From positions 1 through 13,029 of the forward strand of contig VAYV01000066.1 of the NCBI GenBank assembly GCA_005883175.1: 13,029 nucleotides of DNA, read 5' to 3'. This DNA is from Actinomycetota bacterium (GTDB lineage: Bacteria > Actinomycetota > AC-67). The notes under the pieces were generated by a model. It made no database searches. It saw only the letters and a program-made list of their open reading frames with translations, and was not told the DNA's origin. Below are positions 6,624 through 12,301 of the stretch, one piece after another; the first letter of the stretch is position 1; the number at the start of each line of letters is the position of its first letter. The position numbers were made by a program, and so were the translations under genes.

Positions 6624-7076
6624 CTAACGCGGGTAGCGCTCTACCCCGGCGGTCTGGGCTTCGGCCGTCTCGACGATCGCCACGTCGTCGCGCCCTAGAC
6701 CGGCGTCCGTCGGTCCGCGCGCCTCTCGCTCGGCCAGCAGCTCGCGCGCGGTGCGGGCCAGCTCGAACGGGTCGATCGGTTGCGTGAGCCAGCGGTCGGT
6801 GCCCGACCACTTCGCGAGCCACATGTCTTGCGTCCGCTCGAGCAGAACGATCGCCGCGGGAGGGTGGGGCAGGATCTTCAGCTCGCGCGCGAGCCCGAAC
6901 GCCCCGAACGGCTCCGTCGTCTCGTCGGCGATGACGAGGTCGTAGTCCCCCTCGTCGCGCGCGCGCTTCAGCGCCTCGAGGCCGTTGGTGGACTCATCAA
7001 TCTCCCACGCCGGGTCGAGTGCGCGCCGCATCCACGCGCGCGCGCGCTCGCTCCGCGAAACGATCAGAACGTTCAT
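6624..7076 (-). CDS. Degenerate response-regulator receiver-like protein, head of the GMC operon
   Basis: This protein of about 150 residues has an N-terminal half following the receiver-domain pattern: MNVLIVSRSERARAWMRRAL, then WEIDESTNGLEALKRARDEGDYDLVIAD with Asp51 at the phospho-acceptor position. Key receiver residues are missing. The acidic pair after the first strand is Ser-Arg-Ser-Glu (7-10), the Thr/Ser after strand 4 is absent (AIVLLER), and the conserved Lys of T-K-P is Gln99 (LTQPIDPFEL). It is therefore probably a pseudo-receiver that does not use normal phosphorelay. The last 35 or so residues have no DNA-binding motif that I recognise. The ATG at 7076 is preferred over a TTG nine bases upstream because a TAGGAT box lies 8 nt before the ATG and the protein then begins exactly at beta strand 1. 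It is the first of four genes, possibly a regulator or adaptor of the dehydrogenase. Confidence 0.65.
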   Translation of the reverse strand: MNVLIVSRSERARAWMRRALDPAWEIDESTNGLEALKRARDEGDYDLVIADETTEPFGAFGLARELKILPHPPAAIVLLERTQDMWLAKWSGTDRWLTQPIDPFELARTARELLAEREARGPTDAGLGRDDVAIVETAEAQTAGVERYPR

Positions 7077-7084
7077 GCGCGCCA

Positions 7085-7090
7085 ATCCTA
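7085..7090 (-). promoter_or_regulatory. Candidate -10 box (TAGGAT) of the receiver/GMC/DUF72 operon
   Basis: TAGGAT on the minus strand ends 8 nt before the ATG at 7076, so the operon transcript is predicted to be leaderless. It lies within the 97-bp gap after katG, making this operon independent of katG read-through. Confidence 0.45.
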
Positions 7091-7126
7091 CCTACCGGGT
7101 GAGCGCGGCGCGGCTCTGCCCTCGAT

Positions 7127-7162
7127 GGTCTGATGGCCGGTTCGGCGACCGGCCACCAGACC
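7127..7162 (-). terminator. Strong hairpin after katG, no U-tract
   Basis: GGTCTG-A-TGGCCGGT (7127-7141) pairs with ACCGGCCA-C-CAGACC (7148-7162) around a 6-nt loop: 14 pairs with one A/C mismatch. On the minus strand it begins 12 nt after the katG TGA (7176-7174). No run of T follows, so it is either a U-less intrinsic terminator, as described in actinobacteria, or a 3'-end stabiliser. Confidence 0.6.
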
Positions 7163-7173
7163 CGGGATGTCGA

Positions 7174-9366
7174 TCAGGCGAGGTCGAACCGATCGAGGTT
7201 CATGACCTTGTCCCATGCAGCCACGAAGTCACGCACGAACTTCTCCTTGGAGTCGTCCTGTGCGTAGACCTCCGAGATGGCCCGAAGTTGGGAGTTCGAA
7301 CCGAAGACGAGGTCGACGCCGGTCGCGGTGTACTTGGCCTTGCCCGTGGCGCGATCGCGACCCTCGTACACGTTTTCGGTCTCTGTGGACGCCTTCCACT
7401 CCGTGCTCATGTCGAGCAGATTCACGAAGAAGTCGTTGGTCAGCGTCTCGGGCCGGTCGGTGAAGATGCCGTGCTGGGATTGCCCGACGTTCGCGTTCAG
7501 AGCACGCATGCCGCCGATCAGAACGGTCATCTCTGGAGCGGTCAGATCCAACATATATGCGCGCTCGACGAGCAGTTCCTCCGGAGGCAACTTCTCTCCC
7601 GGTCGGACGTAATTGCGGAACCCGTCGTAGGTCGGTTCGAGCACAGCGAACGACTCAACGTCGGTCTGCTCCTGTGAGGCATCAGTGCGCCCAGGCTTGA
7701 ACGGAACCATGACGTTATGTCCGGCGCTCTTCGCGGCTTGCTCGACGGCCGCGCAGCCACCAAGGACGATCAGATCCGCGAGCGAGACTTTCTTGCCCGA
7801 CTGTGAGCTGTTGAAGTCCTGCTGGATCTGCTCGAGCTTCTGCAGCGCCTTGGCGAGCTCGGCGGGATCATTGACTTCCCAGTCCTTCTGCGGAGCAAGC
7901 CGGATGCGCGCGCCGTTCGCACCGCCCCGCTTGTCGGTGCCACGGAAGCTGGCGGCGGCCGCCCACGCCGTGGAGAGAAGCCGAGAGATTGACAGTCCGG
8001 ACGCGAGGATCTTTTCCTTGAGAGAAGCGATGTCCTGCTCGCCGATCAACGCTTGTTCGACAGGAGGAACGGGGTCCTGCCATTGTTGCGCCTCCGGAAC
8101 CCAAGGACCGAGGAGACGAGAGACGGGTCCCATGTCCCGGTGGATCAGCTTGTACCAGGCCTTGGCGAACGCATCCGCGAGCTGGTCCGGGTTCTCGTAG
8201 AAGCGCTTCGAGATGGGCCCGTAGATCGGATCGAGCTTCAGCGCGAGGTCGGTCGTCAGCATCATCGGTGCGTGCCGCTTCGAAGGATCGTGAGGATCCG
8301 GCACCGTGCCCTGTGCCGCCGGATCCTTCGTGGTCCACTGCTTCGCGCCGGCGGGGCTCGTCGTCAGCTCCCATTCGTACTTGAACAGGTTCTCCAAGAA
8401 CCCGTTGTCCCACCTGACCGGGTTGGTTGTCCACGCCCCTTCCAGGCCGCTGGTGATCGAGTCGTCACCCTTACCGCTGCCGAATGTGTTCCTCCAGCCG
8501 AGACCTTGCTCCTCGAGGGAGGCACCCTCGGGTTCTGGACCGACGAGATCCGCCGAGCCCGCGCCATGGGTCTTGCCGAACGTGTGACCGCCGACGATGA
8601 GCGCAACGGTCTCCTTGTCGTTCATCGCCATCCGGCCGAACGTCTGCCGGATGAACTTCGCAGCGGCGAGCGGATCCGGATTGCCGTTGGGTCCCTCCGG
8701 ATTCACGTAGATCAGGCCCATGTGGTCTGCGCCGAATGGGCCCTCGATCTCACCTTCGCCGCTGTGGCGCTCGTCTCCAAGCCACGTATCTTCGGAGCCC
8801 CAGAAGATCTGGTCGGGCTCCCAGATGTCCTCTCGACCAAAGCCGAAGCCGAATGTCGTAAAGCCCATCGACTCCATGGCAATGTTGCCGGTGAAGATCA
8901 ACAAGTCGGCCCAAGAGATCTTTCGACCGTACTTCTGCTTGATCGGCCAAAGCAGCCGGCGTGCCTTGTCAAGGTTCGCGTTGTCGGGCCAGCTATTGAG
9001 TGGGGCAAATCGCTGAGCACCGGTACCGCCACCGCCTCGGCCGTCGGCGATGCGATACGTGCCGGCGGCATGCCACGTCATCCGGATGAAGAGCGGCCCG
9101 TAGTGCCCGTAGTCGGCAGGCCACCAGTCCTGCGAGGTTGTCATCATGTCGATGATGTCCTTCTTCAGCGCGTCGAGGTCGAGGGTCTTCAGCTCCGCCG
9201 CGTAGTTGAAGTCCTCACCCATCGGATTGGCCCTGGGTGAGTGCTGGTGGAGAACCTGCAAGTCCAGCTGATTCGGCCACCAGTCTCGGTTCGTCCTTGG
9301 CCGATGCGGTGCAGGAGTCGGGGATTCGATTACTGGGTTCTCGCTTTCGCTGCCTCTCTCAGACAT
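7174..9366 (-). CDS. katG: Catalase-peroxidase
   Basis: This 730-residue bifunctional haem catalase-peroxidase detoxifies hydrogen peroxide in the cytosol. The whole family length is present: N-terminal NRDWWPNQLDLQVLHQHS, then a catalytic haem domain and a C-terminal degenerate duplicate. Distal residues are Arg95, Trp98 and His99 (FIRMTWHAAG). Tyr220 (GLIYVNPEGP) and Met246 (TFGRMAMND) complete the Trp-Tyr-Met crosslink needed for catalase activity. The proximal haem ligand is His261 (GGHTFGKTHG), with Trp319 in RWDNGF. Ser306 in SITSGLEG corresponds to Ser315 of M. tuberculosis KatG, the isoniazid-resistance position. The ATG at 9366 is fixed by GGAGG 7 nt upstream. No fur/furA or oxyR gene adjoins it; instead an aquaporin gene is divergent. 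The C-terminal FVRDFVAAWDKVMNLDRFDLA is canonical, so the gene looks intact and functional. Confidence 0.98.
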   Translation of the reverse strand: MSERGSESENPVIESPTPAPHRPRTNRDWWPNQLDLQVLHQHSPRANPMGEDFNYAAELKTLDLDALKKDIIDMMTTSQDWWPADYGHYGPLFIRMTWHAAGTYRIADGRGGGGTGAQRFAPLNSWPDNANLDKARRLLWPIKQKYGRKISWADLLIFTGNIAMESMGFTTFGFGFGREDIWEPDQIFWGSEDTWLGDERHSGEGEIEGPFGADHMGLIYVNPEGPNGNPDPLAAAKFIRQTFGRMAMNDKETVALIVGGHTFGKTHGAGSADLVGPEPEGASLEEQGLGWRNTFGSGKGDDSITSGLEGAWTTNPVRWDNGFLENLFKYEWELTTSPAGAKQWTTKDPAAQGTVPDPHDPSKRHAPMMLTTDLALKLDPIYGPISKRFYENPDQLADAFAKAWYKLIHRDMGPVSRLLGPWVPEAQQWQDPVPPVEQALIGEQDIASLKEKILASGLSISRLLSTAWAAAASFRGTDKRGGANGARIRLAPQKDWEVNDPAELAKALQKLEQIQQDFNSSQSGKKVSLADLIVLGGCAAVEQAAKSAGHNVMVPFKPGRTDASQEQTDVESFAVLEPTYDGFRNYVRPGEKLPPEELLVERAYMLDLTAPEMTVLIGGMRALNANVGQSQHGIFTDRPETLTNDFFVNLLDMSTEWKASTETENVYEGRDRATGKAKYTATGVDLVFGSNSQLRAISEVYAQDDSKEKFVRDFVAAWDKVMNLDRFDLA

Positions 9367-9373
9367 GTCGCAC

Positions 9374-9378
9374 CCTCC
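9374..9378 (-). promoter_or_regulatory. Ribosome binding site of katG (GGAGG)
   Basis: GGAGG on the minus strand lies 7 nt before the ATG at 9366. It is the clearest Shine-Dalgarno in the window, in contrast with the leaderless-looking starts elsewhere. Confidence 0.75.
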
Positions 9379-9414
9379 GTTCAGGCATTTCCTTCGATGT
9401 CTCGCTGCTCGCGA

Positions 9415-9420
9415 ATTCTA
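9415..9420 (-). promoter_or_regulatory. Candidate katG -10 box (TAGAAT)
   Basis: TAGAAT on the minus strand predicts a start near 9408 and a leader of about 42 nt that contains the Shine-Dalgarno. No clear -35 hexamer is seen at the expected spacing, which suggests an activator or an alternative sigma factor. TCGCGA palindromes abut it (9409-9414) and lie upstream (9443-9448). Confidence 0.4.
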
Positions 9421-9507
9421 GCCGTCGGACGAAATCGAGGTCTCGCGACCGACAACGGAACACAGCGCGCGCGCGATCAGTCCGCTACTCCCCGCGTCCG
9501 AGCATCC

Positions 9508-9536
9508 TTGACAGCCCGACCGGGCCCGATTATCGA
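9508..9536 (+). promoter_or_regulatory. Sigma-70/SigA-type promoter of the aquaporin gene
   Basis: A perfect TTGACA (9508-9513) is followed after 17 bp by TATCGA (9531-9536). The predicted start near 9543 gives a leader of about 33 nt ending in a G-rich Shine-Dalgarno-like GGGGG just before the ATG at 9576. The spacer contains the palindrome CGGGCCCG (9521-9528). This is the best consensus promoter in the window. Confidence 0.6.
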
Positions 9537-9575
9537 GAACCCAGTATCCCTGCGAAACCGGCGAACGGGGGCTCG

Positions 9576-10367
9576 ATGGAACGGCCGTTGAACCAGAAGC
9601 TACTTGCGGAATTCGTCGGCACCTTCACCTTGATCTTCTTGGGTGCCGGGGCCGTCATCCACACGCAAAACAGCAACCTCGTGGCGATCGCGTTTGCATC
9701 AGGACTTGCGATCGCGGTGATGGTCTCCTCCGTCGGCCACCTATCGGGTGGCCACTTCAACCCGGCCGTAACCATCGGCGCTTGGGTGACGCAGAAGATC
9801 GACTCGAAGAACGCGTCGGCATACATAGTGGCTCAGCTCGCCGGGGCGCTCGCAGCAGCGGGCCTTCTTCGAGCGGCCATTCCCACGCTTATCTGGAAAG
9901 GACAGAACAATCTGATCGCGCTCGGCACACCCGCTGTTGCGTCGCAGATCTCGACCGGGCAAGCCGTTCTGATCGAAGCGATCTTGACGTTCTTCCTCGT
10001 GTGGGTCATCTTTGCGACCGCGATCGATCCGGAGGGTGCGTTCGGCAAGATCGCGGGGCTCGCGATCGGGTTGACGATCACTGCCGACATCTTCATGGGC
10101 GCCGCGTTCACCGGCGGGGCGATGAACCCCGCGCGGTGGTTGGGCCCTGCCGTCGTCGCCGGCGCATTCAAGAACTGGTGGGTGTGGCTCGTCGGACCGA
10201 TCGCCGGAGGGATAATCGCCGCATCGCTGTACGACACCGTCATACTGCGCCCGCGCGGTGGCGGAGCTGCGGGGGAAGCGCCGCACGGCTGGGGCGCGCA
10301 CGGTGAAGACACAGACTCAGTGACGGGTGCGGACGAAGGCATCGGCCACGCGGGCCACGGCGAATAG
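9576..10367 (+). CDS. MIP-family aquaporin with a His-rich C-terminal tail
   Basis: This 263-residue membrane channel of the major intrinsic protein family has six hydrophobic segments and the two half-helix NPA motifs: HFNPAVT (NPA at 62-64) and GGAMNPARW (NPA at 184-186, selectivity-filter Arg187). The residue after the second NPAR is Trp rather than the common Ser. It conducts water and perhaps small neutral solutes. The pairing with divergent katG raises the possibility that hydrogen peroxide is a substrate. Residues 226-263 form a hydrophilic tail rich in Gly, Asp, Glu and His (His237, 242, 258, 261), unusual for AqpZ-type channels and possibly metal- or pH-sensing (inference). The ATG at 9576 is chosen because the protein then begins with the typical N-LLAEFVGTF helix and lies downstream of the promoter; the open frame extending back to 9237 overlaps katG and is not homologous. 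Confidence 0.92.
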   Translation: MERPLNQKLLAEFVGTFTLIFLGAGAVIHTQNSNLVAIAFASGLAIAVMVSSVGHLSGGHFNPAVTIGAWVTQKIDSKNASAYIVAQLAGALAAAGLLRAAIPTLIWKGQNNLIALGTPAVASQISTGQAVLIEAILTFFLVWVIFATAIDPEGAFGKIAGLAIGLTITADIFMGAAFTGGAMNPARWLGPAVVAGAFKNWWVWLVGPIAGGIIAASLYDTVILRPRGGGAAGEAPHGWGAHGEDTDSVTGADEGIGHAGHGE

Positions 10368-10381
10368 CGCTCAAGCAAATC

Positions 10382-10416
10382 AAAAGGGCCGGTCCTTCGG
10401 ACCGGCCCTTTTTCTT
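10382..10416. terminator. Bidirectional intrinsic terminator between aquaporin and lipoprotein genes
   Basis: GGGCCGGTCC (10386-10395) pairs perfectly with GGACCGGCCC (10399-10408) around a 3-nt loop. AAAA precedes it and TTTTT follows, so both strands present a stem followed by a U-run. It lies 15 bp after the aquaporin stop and 11 bp after the lipoprotein stop, so it can end both convergent transcripts. Confidence 0.92.
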
Positions 10417-10426
10417 AATCGATCGG

Positions 10427-11200
10427 CTAAACCGACGGGTTCGGTATCACCTTGTTCGCATCGATTACTTGACCGCTCGACGGGAGCTTTATCGCCGGCC
10501 CGTTTCCGTAGTCGTACGTCTCAGCCGAATACTTCATGATGTGGCCGTCTCTCGAAACGTGGAAATCCATGCGGTGGATCAAGCCATCGTCCGTCCCGAC
10601 ATAGACACGCATGTCTTGGGGGATAGACGCAGCCGCCGAACCCTGTGTACCCGCAGGTGCGCGGGCAAGGAGTTTCGCCTGATCGAGTTTGACGGCGTAT
10701 TCACGTGTGGCGAAGCCTCGAACCTTTGCCTTGCCCAGGAAGGAGACGGACGAGGCTACCGACTTGATAGCGTCGAACGCCTTCGTTGGATCATCCACCT
10801 TCGGTATCCCGACCCGGTTCTTGCCTAGCTCAGAGTTAGTCATGAACAACCACTTGTCGGGCTGACCCAATCTCGACATGACCGCGGCTGGTAGATGCAC
10901 GTAAACGCCTGAAGGCGAAGCGATCATGTCAACGTTCACGGTTCCGACCTCAGGCAACCCGGGCAGAGCGAAATGGATCTCGAACAACTTGTGAACCCGG
11001 TCAAGCTCGCCGTCCCCGTGGAACGTTCGGATCGTTCCGTTGGGAAGGGTTCCCGTTACGGTCAATGAGAGTCTCACGGTCGTCGCTGCTTCGGAACGTG
11101 CCGCAGCATCGGACACGAAGCTGACTTGATTGCCGGCGCCTTTGCCGCACGCCGTCGCGGCGAGCGCGACCAGCAATGAAACCGCCATCAACCGTCGCAT
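10427..11200 (-). CDS. Putative lipoprotein, LppX/LprG- or LolA-like
   Basis: This 257-residue exported protein has a start MRRLMAVSLLVALAATAC that is a short lipoprotein signal (two Arg, hydrophobic core, lipidated Cys18), although the -3 residue is Ala rather than the usual Leu. The rest is rich in alternating beta-strand pattern: TTVRLSLTVTGTLPNG, LFEIHFALPG, VYVHLPAAV, KWLFM, REYAVKLD, MRVYVGTDDGLIHRMDFHV, ETYDYG. This order and the repeated beta hairpins resemble the LppX/LprG lipid-carrier and LolA folds, which bind acyl chains at the cell envelope. The assignment is by pattern only. A GGGGG stretch 10 nt before the ATG may be its ribosome binding site. It lies downstream of korAB, 67 bp away, and ends at the bidirectional terminator. 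Confidence 0.6.
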   Translation of the reverse strand: MRRLMAVSLLVALAATACGKGAGNQVSFVSDAAARSEAATTVRLSLTVTGTLPNGTIRTFHGDGELDRVHKLFEIHFALPGLPEVGTVNVDMIASPSGVYVHLPAAVMSRLGQPDKWLFMTNSELGKNRVGIPKVDDPTKAFDAIKSVASSVSFLGKAKVRGFATREYAVKLDQAKLLARAPAGTQGSAAASIPQDMRVYVGTDDGLIHRMDFHVSRDGHIMKYSAETYDYGNGPAIKLPSSGQVIDANKVIPNPSV

Positions 11201-11234
11201 TGGATGTGATCCCCCTTCGCCGTGTTCGTGAAGA

Positions 11235-11270
11235 TAAAGGGAGGTTCGGCGGCGGGACCAGGGCCCTTTA
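11235..11270 (-). terminator. Weak hairpin overlapping the korB stop codon
   Basis: TAAAGGG at 11235-11241 and CCCTTTA at 11264-11270 are inverted repeats enclosing a 22-nt loop, in which GGTTC and GGGACC can pair further with one wobble. On the minus strand the first arm contains the korB TAA. No U-run follows, so it may be an attenuator between korAB and the lipoprotein gene. Confidence 0.3.
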
Positions 11271-12296
11271 GGCTACTTCCCAGGTGTCCCCGCTGGTCAG
11301 CAGCGTCTCCACGCTGCCCACGCCCAGCTTCTCGCGCGCGACCGACAGCTGTCGTTCCATCTCTTCGCCGTACACGGGCCGGTCTACGTCCCTGAAGATC
11401 CCGATCGGCGTCGGCATAGTCGGGCCGGTCGCGATGTGCGCGAGCATGAACGCGAGCGCCGGGTCCTCTCGATGCACATCGTGCACGATGAGGTTCTCTT
11501 CGCCGGCCTGCTCGACGTCGACTACCTCAACCGACGCGCGCCCGCTAAGCCGGATCCCCTTCTCGTTGTTCGCGCCGAAGCGGATCGGCTTCTCGTGCTC
11601 CAAACGGATCTGGTTCTCGGCTTTGTGCTCCTTGCCGGCGACGAGGTCGAACGCACCGTCGTTGAAGATGTTGCAGTTCTGGTAGATCTCGACGAACGAC
11701 GTGCCGCGGTGCGCGGCGGCCGCTTTCAGGACGCTCGTCAGATGCTGCCGATCGACGTCCAGCGAGCGCGCGACGAAGGTGGCCTCGGCTCCCAGCGCCA
11801 GCGCGACGGGGTTGAAGGGCCGGTCGAGCGAGCCGAACGGCGTCGACTTCGTCACTTTGCCGATCTCCGACGTCGGCGAGTACTGCCCCTTCGTAAGCCC
11901 GTAGATCTGGTTGTTGAACAGCAGGATCACGAGGTTCACGTTGCGACGCATCGTGTGGATCAGATGGTTGCCGCCGATCGACAGCCCGTCGCCGTCCCCG
12001 GTGATGACCCAGACGGTGAGGTCGGGGCGCGCGGTCGCCAGACCGGTCGCGATCGCCGGCGCGCGCCCGTGGATCGAGTGCATGCCGTACGTGTTCATGT
12101 AGTAGGGGAAGCGGCTCGAGCAGCCGATGCCCGAGATGAAGACCATGTTCTCGCGCTTGTCGACGACGTCGGGCATCATGCCCTGCACTGCCGACAGGAT
12201 CGCGTAGTCGCCGCATCCCGGGCACCACCGTACTTCTTGGTCGCTGACGAACTCCTTCTTCGTCAGGACGTTGCCGCCGCCGTTCTGCTCTGCCAT
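11268..12296 (-). CDS. korB: 2-oxoacid (2-oxoglutarate-type):ferredoxin oxidoreductase, beta subunit
   Basis: This 342-residue thiamine-diphosphate subunit, with KorA, converts 2-oxoglutarate plus CoA to succinyl-CoA using ferredoxin as acceptor in the TCA cycle. The CPGCGDYA motif (residues 25-32) supplies Cys25 and Cys28, and Cys59 (GIGCSSRFPYY) and Cys208 (YQNCNIFND) complete the likely [4Fe-4S] ligand set. TPP binding is shown by GDGDGLSIGGN (100-110) and the NNQIYGLTKGQYSPTS block (128-143). The C-terminal DVDRPVYGEEMERQL is typical of actinobacterial KorB. The sequence is complete and conserved. The start at 12296 (MAEQNGGG) is chosen because the korA stop lies only 5 nt upstream; the open frame continuing to 12458 overlaps korA in another frame. 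Confidence 0.95.
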   Translation of the reverse strand: MAEQNGGGNVLTKKEFVSDQEVRWCPGCGDYAILSAVQGMMPDVVDKRENMVFISGIGCSSRFPYYMNTYGMHSIHGRAPAIATGLATARPDLTVWVITGDGDGLSIGGNHLIHTMRRNVNLVILLFNNQIYGLTKGQYSPTSEIGKVTKSTPFGSLDRPFNPVALALGAEATFVARSLDVDRQHLTSVLKAAAAHRGTSFVEIYQNCNIFNDGAFDLVAGKEHKAENQIRLEHEKPIRFGANNEKGIRLSGRASVEVVDVEQAGEENLIVHDVHREDPALAFMLAHIATGPTMPTPIGIFRDVDRPVYGEEMERQLSVAREKLGVGSVETLLTSGDTWEVA

Positions 12297-12301
12297 ATCG
12301 T

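Noticed and set aside
7077..7085. TTG start for the receiver-like gene at 7085
   Set aside because: It would overlap the TAGGAT box and add residues before beta strand 1; ATG at 7076 fits better.
9237..9575. Upstream extension of the aquaporin frame
   Set aside because: It overlaps the katG 5' end and the promoter region; MIP homology begins only at residue 1 of the 9576 start.
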